64,000 bases of DNA. Source: Beverwykella pulmonaria. Lineage: Eukaryota; Ascomycota; Dothideomycetes; Pleosporales; Melanommataceae. The stretch spans positions 1,577,935 through 1,641,934 of the forward strand of contig BCHH01000001.1 of the NCBI GenBank assembly GCA_001599595.1. Reading direction: 5' to 3'. Under the pieces are notes generated by a model, which saw nothing but the letters and a program-made list of their open reading frames with translations, was not told the DNA's origin and made no database searches. Position numbers and translations under genes: made by a program. Below are positions 1 to 8,844 of this stretch, in pieces; position 1 is the first letter of the stretch; each line of letters starts with the position of its first letter.

Positions 1-32
1 TACATAACAATTGTGCGAGGCAGACGACGTAC

Positions 33-594
33 TCTGGTGAATGTTGGGGAGAACACCACCCTGGGCGATGGTGACGTGGCCGAGAAGCTTGTTCAATTCC
101 TCGTCGTTTCGGATGGCGAGCTGGAGATGACGGGGGATGATACGGGTCTTCTTGTTGTCGCGGGCAGCGTTACCGGCCAACTCGAGGATTTCGGCCGCCA
201 GGTACTCTAGGACAGCAGCAAGGTAGACAGGGGCACCTGATAAACATGTCAGAATGGGTAGCCATGCAAGGCAGCAATAGAACGTACCGGCACCGACACG
301 CTGAGCATAGTTGCCCTTGCGGAGCAGACGATGGACACGACCGACGGGGAATGCGAGACCGGCCTTGGACGAACGACTGTGGAAAAAATGGTTAGCCAAA
401 TGCGACGCACAAAAGGCAGAGTGCAAAGAGCGAAACAAAAGACGCGTCGACTGGCAAAGCAAAACAAGACCGACGCGTCCATCAGGTGAGAATGGACGAA
501 ACAGGCAAGCTGCGCGCAAAAGATAGGAGTGCACTCACGATTGGGCGCTGGACTTGGAGCCGCTGGCCTTGCCTCCAGATTTGCCTCCGGTCAT
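33..594 (-). CDS. HTA1: Histone H2A (3' end beyond left edge)
   Basis: Core histone H2A, which pairs with H2B in the nucleosome. Exons read on the minus strand are 594-539, 376-288 and 236-33; the last exon lies outside the window. The start ATG gives [19 protein letters not shown]. The conserved [20 protein letters not shown] segment follows in exon 2, and the [18 protein letters not shown] segment in exon 3. Donors are GTGAGT, GTACGT and GTACGT; the third splits an Asn codon just after PNIHQ, where the missing C-terminal exon should begin. The gene is divergent from H2B at 1083, the usual fungal H2A-H2B arrangement. Intron 1 contains two ACGCGT hexamers (442 and 473). Identification is certain; only the C-terminus (SQ motif) cannot be seen. 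Confidence 0.97.
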
Positions 595-1082
595 TTTGAT
601 GAAGTTGGATGGAGTGGTAGAGCTGAGGGAGCTAGAAGTGCTGGTGCTGAAGGTGGTGGGAAGCGGTGGGCGTGGTGTGGTGGGCGGTTGTCGAGAAAAT
701 GGATGAAGAGAAGAGGAAGTCGCTGTCGGGGCGGGGACGCAGCTTATAAGGACGGGCGCGGCGTGTTATGGTGCGCGAGATCAACCTGCCGGGGGCGCGC
801 TGCTTGGCGGCCGCCCGCCCCCCATCCAAATCACACCAAATCACAGTCGCTTAGCCCACGCCCTAAACGGGCAAGGCCGCACCGCGCTCGCACGGATCAC
901 GCAGGCGCGGCGGATCACAACAGCGAGCGCGCTCCCCATAAGTAGCGCGTTCCCCGCTGCTCGACGACGCTCTCTCCTTCATCTCGACACTCAACTTGCT
1001 CACCACCCCCATCACTCCAGCCCATCTTCCATCCCCAACACCACCACTTTTCTCATCTCCCCTACCTCCACAATCCGCAAAT
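595..1082. promoter_or_regulatory. Divergent H2A-H2B promoter
   Basis: This 488-bp spacer separates the two histone start codons and must carry both promoters. It contains a 12-bp near-perfect direct repeat, AGCGCGCTCCCC at 926 and AGCGCGTTCCCC at 944, spaced 18 bp. A TTATAAG box lies near 745, on the H2A side when read on the minus strand, and a pyrimidine-rich leader precedes the H2B ATG. That the direct repeat is a shared histone upstream activating element is inference. Confidence 0.6.
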
Positions 1083-1757
1083 ATGCCCCCCAAGGCCCAG
1101 AAGACTCCCACCACCGGCGGCAAGGCCCCGGCTGGAAAGGCACCCGCTGAGAAGAAGGAGGCCGGCAAGAAGACCGCAGCACCCTCCGGCGAGAAGAAGA
1201 AGCGCACCAAGACCAGAAAGGAGACGTATTCCAGCTACATCTACAAGGGTGAGTGTGCTCGGCCCATTTGCGCCTCGCGTCCTCTTTCGCGCATTGCGCG
1301 CGCTGGAGTCGGGAAGCCCCAGCCTCTTCCTCGACCTCAATCCACCTACCTCAACGGTCCGCTTTGGTCATCAAGCTAACGCGTCTTGTGCATTTAGTCC
1401 TCAAGCAGGTCCACCCTGACACGGGTATCTCCAACCGCGCCATGAGCATCCTCAACTCTTTCGTCAACGGTACGTCACGCCAGCCTGACTCACCCGTCTT
1501 GTCCAGCAAACTGACTTTTCCTCCAGATATTTTCGAGCGCGTCGCCACCGAGGCCTCCAAGCTTGCTGCCTACAACAAGAAGTCCACCATCTCATCACGC
1601 GAGATCCAGACCTCGTATGTCCACACCGCTACTTCGTTATCTCCTGCATCGGCTAACCATGCACAGCGTCCGACTTATCCTGCCGGGCGAACTTGCCAAG
1701 CACGCTGTATCCGAGGGTACCAAGGCCGTCACCAAGTACTCCTCTTCCACGAAATAA
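1083..1757 (+). CDS. HTB1: Histone H2B
   Basis: Core histone H2B. Exons 1083-1248, 1398-1469, 1527-1614 and 1667-1757 join in frame to 138 residues, the normal fungal length. The lysine/alanine-rich tail [20 protein letters not shown] is followed by the histone fold ([20 protein letters not shown], then [19 protein letters not shown]) and the conserved end [20 protein letters not shown]. All three introns use GT..AG; intron 1 is the longest and has an ACGCGT at 1379 overlapping its branch-site region. It is transcribed divergently from H2A. Every splice junction restores canonical H2B sequence, so the model is very secure. Confidence 0.98.
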
Positions 1758-2572
1758 GTGGGTTGAGTGGTGGTGTGGGTTTCTCATTGGGTTTTTTCTC
1801 TTTCATCCAGCGATTCCAAACGCTTGGGTGAATAGGCGGCTATGGGGTGCGGTGTTCAATGGGTCATTTTAATGCGATCATGGGACGGTTTGCTTGTCTT
1901 CCAGGACCCTCAAGTGCGATGGTCTGTCTATCGGGGTCCAATATCATCGGGGTTGTACATTATACCTCTGCAGACGGGAACGAATCAACTCTTCAATTTC
2001 ACCACTTTTTCTTGCTTGTGACTCACTTGCTTAGTCGTTTCTCTTCTACGTTTGACTCAATTTTTCGTCTACAGCACTACAGATTGATCTCATATCCTTG
2101 TCCGATTTGGACGGCAATGTAGATTCTCTGGCGCAACGACGCAGACAACTTAGCAAGCCGCGACGAATGAATTGGAATGATCTCTAGAAGTCGGATTCTG
2201 TGTTCATTTTGCCTTAGTGGCTTTGCAGACCTGGAGCTGTATCTGGACGGTGAGACTCTGAATTCCATTTCCTCGCATAGCTTCGGATACATGGTAGGGA
2301 AGCGGCAACATTTCTGGCGGTTTCCTCCAATAGACATACAAATCTAGTCGCGGAAATAGGATTTAGCGTGGTACAGTGTGGCAACTATTACTTCAATTCT
2401 GCAGCCATGTATGTGAAGCACGGACTTTACGGATATGCTCTACCCAAACTCCATTTCATCCCTAGCCCAGAAAATGCAATGGGAATGCACTCGTCACGCA
2501 TTCCAGCCCGAGAATCAATCCAACCGAAGTCCTTCCCGAACACGCAAACGCCCACTCCGTTCGACACCCAGC
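1758..2572. other. Convergent spacer H2B/ATG4
   Basis: 815 bp between the 3' ends of H2B (+) and ATG4 (-). I see no gene, tRNA or repeat; only short shadow ORFs. Confidence 0.6.
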
Positions 2573-3990
2573 TTACAAAACAGTATCACCATCCTCATCC
2601 TCTCTCTCATCGAAGCTCTCTACCTCATCCACCGCACCCGCCCGCTCTTGTCCTCTTGGTGGCGGCTGACTTTTGCTAACATGCACGATGGCCTTGCCCT
2701 GCACACTTACTACGCCCTCTTTCCAGTTCTCGAAGTCGGCCTCGTCGCGCACCAGGAAGGCGATGAGCATCGAGGGGTCCATCTCTCGGATCTCGATGCG
2801 GCGTAAGCGGCGTGTGTGACAAGACGCCACGTCGTCGGGGGTGTATGACGAAGACTCATGGTAGTAAGGGAGGAGGGGCCTAGTGGAGTGGGGATCTAGG
2901 TAGAAAAAGAAGTCTGACTGGGTCCCTATGAAGTAGTGTGACGCCGATGGGCGGCCGCTGCTTACTGTTAGCTTCATGGGCCTGCGTGGGGGAGGATCGG
3001 GGTGACTTGCCCTGCAATTCCGATAGACTGTCTCATCTGCAGCGATGACTTGAGAGCTTCCCAATACACGGGCGTGATTTTGTCGATCCCCAGGCGTGTG
3101 CCAACGAGGATGAGGGTGGGCCGGAATACACCGTCCGCATCTCGAGCCACCTCTTTGAGATTGTCCTCGTACACGTCGGCACCATCACCAGATACGTACA
3201 CGCGAAGACCTGCGGACTGGTGCTCATGGACGAGATCTTGGATGCAGCGGGCGGTTGCAGAGGGGCCAAACCATTCGCCAGGATACTTTCCACATACCGC
3301 TGCGCCGCGCTGGACGAAACGGTGGATAGAGAAGGGAGCCTGGGGGTCGTCTGCGAAGAGGGAGAGGATGGGGCGGTCGTTCTTCTCCGGCGTTGCGTCG
3401 TTGACTCTCCAGTCTAATTGTCGTTAGTACATGGGAAGGAGTAGGCGTCCAGGCAGCAGAATCCTACCTCTCCCCAGCTTCAACTCCAGTAGGGCATTCG
3501 CAAGAATGCACTGGCCGGAGCGTATCATACACCCAAATCCCGCGTCTGACGTGAAGGCCGACTGCGCCAAGTTCTGCATCCGCACCCTAAAGCTCATGGC
3601 AGCGGTTGCCTTGGGGTCCTGTGATTTCTGGATCGGCGCAAAGCCTGACCGGTACGTCATCCATATCCGCGATTCGAAGTCGTCCAAGAATGTGTGTGGC
3701 CAGCCGCCGTACTGTGAGGGGTCCTCGCCGTTGGCTGCTTCTTTGCGGTCCGCCTCTTCGAGACTTGTGCGTATCCAGCTGTCGTCCTCTGCGGCGCCTG
3801 TGCGATCTGTCTGGGGAGCGGGGGAAGTAGTGCTAGGCGTGCCGGATGTTTCGTTGGTTGTGGGCTTCGGCCGCGGTTTCGCGTCGTACTTTTGCCCAAG
3901 ACACCATATTGGAGCGTTTGAGGTGTTGGTCGGCAGGGGGTCGTAGAAGCTTCGGACAATGTGTCTCCCAACGCGCTCGATGTCGTTCAT
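2573..3990 (-). CDS. ATG4: Autophagy cysteine protease Atg4
   Basis: Cytosolic C54 cysteine protease that trims the C-terminus of Atg8 and later releases Atg8 from phosphatidylethanolamine. Exons 3990-3468, 3413-3011 and 2957-2573 join to 436 residues, normal for the family. The start gives MNDIERVGRHIVRSFYDPLP. The catalytic Cys (about residue 154) sits in FGCMIRSGQ, and the Asp-Pro-His pair (about 330 and 332) in FFFYLDPHSTRP. The second intron appears to be of the GC-AG type (donor GGCAAGT near 3010); removing it restores the family motif AGGRPSASHYF. An acidic C-terminal tail is present. The gene is divergent from SQS1. A second autophagy gene, ATG22, lies 32 kb away in this window. Confidence 0.95.
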
Positions 3991-4593
3991 AGTGGTCGCT
4001 GGGGGGTGGGGGGAATCGGGGAGTGTATCGGAGGACAAGTAACGGAAGTGGTGCCTGGAGTGGCGGAATGGGTACAGTTGTTCTCGTCTGGGCCGATCAG
4101 ATGCGGGGCATAGCTGTCTGGCGAGTATGGGGAAGCTGAGACAATCGGCGGGCGAGGTGCTGGTCGTTGAGTCGTGAGCCGTGAATGCGTTGCGGTGGAG
4201 GGGAGATGCGGCAAGCTACCAGACAAGGTGCAGGGTTAGGTCATGCTCATGCTGCCTTGTGGACGAGTGGTGAGGGGCGGTTGAGCAGTCACGGTCAAAC
4301 ACAGCCAGACAGCATCACCGACACGGCTGCACGATCCAATAACGAACTCGGCAAGAGAGGGGGCTTCAAGAAGAAGAAGATACCTTTCTCAATACCCGCT
4401 ATCCAGGGACGCTGAACTGCACTGAGAGCTCTCTACCCATGGCATGATTTGTTACCAAAATAACGATAAGGTGGCGTACCGTAACTAAAAAACGCCGATA
4501 AGCCCCGCCGCCACAATTGTTTGGGAACTGACTCCTCCAATACGCATTCACCCACGTTCACTCCCCCGTTGACCGCACGCTCTGCAATTCACC
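3991..4593. promoter_or_regulatory. Divergent ATG4-SQS1 promoter
   Basis: 603 bp between two start codons. Two GATAAG hexamers occur at 4465 and 4497, which could bind GATA-type nitrogen regulators (inference). No other gene is visible. Confidence 0.45.
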
Positions 4594-6966
4594 ATGGCTC
4601 GTAAGAGCAAAGGCGGTAGAGGACGAGGCAGAGGCAGAGGCAGAGGGGGCGACGTCAGGCCCACTCCTCGCCAGCCCTTCAACCGGCAGTCCGCGCAGTC
4701 ACCCTCACCATCTACAGTGACCACACCAAAGCTCTCGCTCATGGAAGAGGCGCGTTGGATGTCAAGCCACCGTTCCCTCGCCTTTGAGCCTGGAAATAAG
4801 TTGCGGAATCTCAAGATTGAGTTCGTGAGCGCCGGGTATCTTGAAGGCACAATCAAAGAGAAGGTTACATTGCCGCCACTTGCAAGCTTACCAATAAACA
4901 CGCATGCTATGGAGCAGATGACAATTCGCAGCTCATCGCCGTCGCCTTCATGCTCCAGCACGAGCTCGAGCGAGGACGAGGTGGTCTTCAGAGGTCGGGG
5001 CACTACATCCTTTCCCCAAGCGTCTACCACCTCATCTCTTCCAATACGGGGACCGCCAGCTGCCTCGCCATCCAGCAAGGCTCCTGTCAAGATGACTGCA
5101 TCTTCGATTACACCACAGCCGACCGCTTCTTCTCCCTCTAGCCGCGTCTCGTCCCCAGCCCAGATAACACCCCCAGCTCCAGCGGCTTCCAAGCTACACA
5201 CTCAAGGTACATTTTTTGCGAACATTGATCCCCAAGCTTTACTGATAACCATCAAGTCCAAACTCCAGTTGTCCCTGTTGACTCTGGCTCCGATTCTGAT
5301 GATGACAGTGTCGTCCGGGACCACTTCAAACGACTAGGTGGTAAGTCCGCGTGGAAGACCAATACGCCGGAATGGGAGCACAGCAGCAAACCCGGAATCG
5401 AACGGCTTCCTGGAGGTGAGCGGCCACATATGGAATCATTCCTTCGACGCGAGGTGAATCCACAGGATGCAGCCATGGAAGACTACATGCAGAACGTCCA
5501 AGCATTCGGCAACGAGGAAGAAATGCTGGCCGCCATACCACCGGGTTTTGTCCGCCGCGAGATGGACCTTGAGGCCGGGAGCCACAACGACTGGGATTCG
5601 GATATGTCAGAAGTACAGAAGCAGGAAGATGGATGGAACGCTGACACTTTGCGGGACCTAGAAGAGCTAAGCACTTCTTCGGATGTAATCGACACCATCG
5701 AGCGCGTTATCTCCAAGCGGACCCGGAAGAGTGGGGTCCAGTACCTAGTGGTATACGAAGGCTCGACGGCAGACGATGCTCGATGGCTCCCTGCTTCATT
5801 TCTGAAGACCTCGGATGACCTAGAACTCATCCGCATGTTCGAAGTGAATAATATTTCTAGTGGTCGACAGCTCGGTTCTTCCAGCGACGAAACCGACTCG
5901 AGCGAGGATGACAGCGAAGAGTCAGACGAAGACATGACAGAACTTGACGACGAGAAACTAGCAAGAATCTTACAAAAGCAAGAGGAGCTTGGTCTACCCT
6001 CGGACCAAGTCCTGTTGTATGCTGCTGACGAGTATTTCGATGGCCCTATGGGTGCAACAACAACCTTGTCCCGATTCGATAGGTCAAACAAGAATCGACC
6101 ACATCACACTAGGGGCTCCGGCAGACGCTCGCATCCGAACTTCCCATCGGCTTCTGTAATGGCAGATGTCCTCGAAATGTATCCCTATGACGGGTTTGAC
6201 ATCATGGACACAGAACGACCATCTTTGCGACCACGGAAGAAGGGTCGCCGTGGTCAGATGCCTATCGAACTTGAAGATTCCGACTTGAGCGAACAATTGC
6301 AAGCTGCTTGGGAGGCTGATCGGAGGACAAAGCGCATCAAAAAAGCCGAGCGCGAAGAGTTAAGAAAACAAGGCTTACTCGGCAGGAAAGGCAAAGCCCC
6401 TAATCTCAGTGTGAAATACCAAAACGGTGTGACCATGCCAGATGTCATCGAGGAAATCCGGGATTTCTTAATTTCGGGGATGCAAACGTAAGTCAATTCC
6501 ACTACTCCTGTTGCGTGTAAGGCATCTTCTAATACTGTTCAGGTTGTCCCTGCCTCCGATGGACGCACCTCAGCGTGCCGTTATTCATCAATTCGTTCAC
6601 AAGCTTGGGGTCAACTCCAAATCCCGCGGGGACGGCCTAGGCCGCTTCACGGTTCTTTCAAAGACGTCACGAACTCGGGAATTTGATGAGGACTTCTTCG
6701 ATTCTCTCATGGAGCAAAAGAAATTCAACAAGCGTTTGCAGCGCGATCCATTCCGACAGGGCCCAAAGACCCGCGCAACCGTATCTTACAAGGACGGTGA
6801 CACAGTCGGTGCCTCCGCTCCTGAGCTTGGTCGTGACAACAAAGGCCACGCTCTCATGGAAAAAATGGGCTGGAGTAAAGGAATGGCTCTCGGTGCTCTC
6901 AACAACAAGGGCATCTTGCAGCCCATTCCTCATATTGTGAAGATGACAAAGGCTGGTTTGCAGTAG
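4594..6966 (+). CDS. SQS1: R3H and G-patch protein, Sqs1-like
   Basis: Probable orthologue of yeast Sqs1/Pfa1, the G-patch cofactor that stimulates the DEAH helicase Prp43 in ribosome biogenesis and splicing. Exons 4594-5206, 5257-6487 and 6543-6966 join to 755 residues. The N-terminus is an RG-rich tract (RGRGRGRGRGG). The middle is acidic and Ser-rich with no catalytic motif. An R3H-like region begins with DAPQRAVIHQFVHKLGV in exon 3, and a C-terminal G-patch covers about residues 710-755 (NKGHALMEKMGWSKGMALGA). The order R3H then G-patch at the extreme C-terminus is the Sqs1 arrangement. The frame stays open from 5257 through 5430, so no extra intron is needed there. Confidence 0.88.
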
Positions 6967-7910
6967 GTCTTCAGTCATCATGCATTTCAATGCACATAGT
7001 TACAAGGTGGGGCTTTTGAGAATGAAAACAACCTGCTAGACCGTGGTCTACACCGAACGCTATGTCCCCCACGGTGTCTATTTTGCAGCCTTTGGCAAAG
7101 ATCCATGGTTGGCGCTCATCAGCGTGGGGTTGTTGATTTTTTCCGCCTGGTATTCCTTTCGCCTTTGCATCTCCGTTTCTGTACCTGCTACTTGTATAAT
7201 ATCTTTACCTCTGGTGGCTGGCGTTCACGGTTGCTACCGACGCTCGGGTTTGCTCGAAACTTGTCTCATGTGGCATACCCATGGCGTTGTAATGGCTGGG
7301 TCTCCTGGATTCAGCCCGAGCACACAAAATTTGGCTACACTGCTGGGCGATGGGCGGTGGTGGTCTGGCTAGTAGCCTGTCATCCGACGAATAACTTTTC
7401 TCTTCTCTACTTTTCGGCCAACAAGGCCCTTCTTCGTCATCTTTGGGGCCAAAAAGGATTCATGACAATGGCAAATACTTCGGTCTTGCACCTGGTTGGG
7501 CTCATGGTGCCCCCATCTCTGTTGTGTGGCAATGGTCCTGCCTAGTCTTGAGCTATACACCCTTTTTTCTCAGCATGGTCTAACTCATGGCATGGCGGGA
7601 TGGCATCATAGAGTAACATAACGTGAATGAAACGAAACTGCATTGAATTATTTCTATGGCTCCAGGCTTGCTTATTTGTAATATTTGACCTGTGACTTTG
7701 GTGGGTTCTCTATGTATACTTCGTGATGTTGACTGGGTTCCTCGCAGGGTCGTGAAGGGATGCAAGTAACTGTCGGTAACCCCGAGGTTATTCACGGTCA
7801 CAGTAGAGGTAATCGGCTGGTTGAATGTATTACCACGTAGCAGTGGGCTCCAATACCGTAGTATTAGTGTCCTGCTTGTGTGGTGATGATATTCTTAAGG
7901 TTCTAAGATA
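6967..7910. other. Spacer after SQS1
   Basis: Convergent spacer between SQS1 and SAP1, first part. Open frames here (for example 7043-7545) begin at non-ATG codons and match no family I know. I see no RNA gene or repeat in this part. Confidence 0.5.
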
Positions 7911-8054
7911 CGAGGATCCTTGAGGATCCTTGACTCAGAAAGCTGATCACGTGACTGCCGAGGATCCTTGAGGATCCTTGACTCAGAAAGCTGATCACGT
8001 GACTGCCGAGGATCCTTGAGGATCCTTGACTCAGAAAGCTGATCATGTGACTGC
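7911..8054. repeat. Three tandem 48-bp repeats with TF-like sites
   Basis: Three head-to-tail copies start at 7911, 7959 and 8007. Copies 1 and 2 are identical; copy 3 differs by one C-to-T change at 8046. Every copy holds two GAGGATCCTT decamers, one TGACTCA (7931, 7979, 8027; the Gcn4/CpcA bZIP consensus) and one TCACGTGA (7947, 7995) or TCATGTGA (8043) box (Cbf1/E-box type). The array lies far from the start of any annotated gene, about 100 bp upstream of a candidate spliced transcript. Confidence 0.95.
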
Positions 8055-8066
8055 CGCCAGAGCGGG

Positions 8067-8109
8067 GAAATCACGTGATATCAACGCTGAGAAATCATGT
8101 GATACCAAC
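8067..8109. repeat. Two 19-bp repeats, period 24, with E-box palindromes
   Basis: Two copies of GAAATCAYGTGATAYCAAC at 8067-8085 and 8091-8109. The first carries a perfect TCACGTGA (8071) and the second TCATGTGA (8095). They follow the 48-bp array directly and extend the row of E-box-like sites to five. Confidence 0.85.
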
Positions 8110-8326
8110 AGTAACCCACCAGATAATTAATATTCATCACCCACCACGTCAAAGTCCCATTAAAACTACTGTAAGTCTTCTTTCCATGTCAACTTCTACA
8201 TTTTCGTGTATTTCTGTCATGTTTTACGTCATATCTCTGGATTTCATGTTCTACTTTTGGTTACAAAGCCACACGTTGTTTTTATATTATCAACACATCA
8301 TCTAACTCTTCAAAAAATTACCACAG
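8110..8326 (+). promoter_or_regulatory. Promoter-like AT stretch and candidate 5'-UTR intron
   Basis: Just after the repeat array is an AT-rich TAATTAATATT (about 8126-8136), about 35 bp ahead of a strong intron signature on the plus strand. The signature has donor GTAAGT at 8171, branch site CTAAC at 8302 and acceptor CCACAG ending at 8326, giving a candidate intron of 156 nt. No ATG occurs between 8110 and 8170, so exon 1 would be non-coding. This is inference from signals only; no transcript evidence is available. Confidence 0.35.
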
Positions 8327-8454
8327 CAACAACAGAACTCCAAACAGCTTAAAAATAATATCGTTGGACACCCAAGAGAACAGAAAATCTCCTCATACTA
8401 ATTTAATTGCTATTAGACTTCGTCGTTGTAATTTGTCCCCTTGGGACGTGCTCG

Positions 8455-8730
8455 ATGGGAAGGGATGTGTGGACAGCGAGAAGAGGAATCAAGTCACTAG
8501 GAGAGGATATAACTCCAAAAACCAAGCACACACAAAATTCGGACATGGGGAGAAAGCTACGAATGTTTTTTTGCATATATATGGTGGGTGGCGCCGGAGT
8601 TACAGTCGCAGCGGCCGCACAGCTTGGGGGGTACGTAGCAGGTTTGCAGCAGCATCATTTTCAAATCACTGTGAGCGTATATCACACAAAAGCCCGAAGA
8701 CAAGACACTACGTATGGTGTGAATACGTAA
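8455..8730 (+). CDS. Candidate 91-residue hypothetical protein
   Basis: I do not recognise this ORF. It starts at the first ATG downstream of the candidate intron acceptor at 8326, with G at +4, and encodes 91 residues. The N-terminal third is basic and polar (MGRDVWTARRGIKSLGEDIT). A central hydrophobic Gly/Ala-rich stretch (FFCIYMVGGAGVTVAAAAQL) could be a membrane segment, and a polar tail follows. Support is contextual: an upstream array of TGACTCA/TCACGTGA sites, an AT-rich promoter-like element and a clean intron signature. Against it: short length and no known homologue. Its 3' end is about 115 bp from the SAP1 stop, on the opposite strand. It could equally be a non-coding transcript. 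Confidence 0.25.
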   Translation: MGRDVWTARRGIKSLGEDITPKTKHTQNSDMGRKLRMFFCIYMVGGAGVTVAAAAQLGGYVAGLQQHHFQITVSVYHTKARRQDTTYGVNT

Positions 8731-8844
8731 CCTAGGTTGCGTCGATTGTGCCTAGGAATATGCGTTATTCACCACTATGTATCGACGCTCCCACCCATCC
8801 AACATCCAAGGACTTCCCAAACCCCACCCCACTGATAGTTCCTT

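Noticed and set aside
5335..5430. Extra intron in SQS1 at GTAAGT (about 5341)
   Set aside because: The frame stays open through this stretch into the following exon and no acceptor in the right phase is needed.
7043..7545. Long hydrophobic-looking open frames downstream of SQS1
   Set aside because: They begin at non-ATG codons, overlap each other in different frames and resemble no family; most likely 3' flanking sequence.
8100..8110. TPP riboswitch suggested by CTGAGA near 8087
   Set aside because: The other conserved TPP-aptamer segments are absent from the surrounding sequence.
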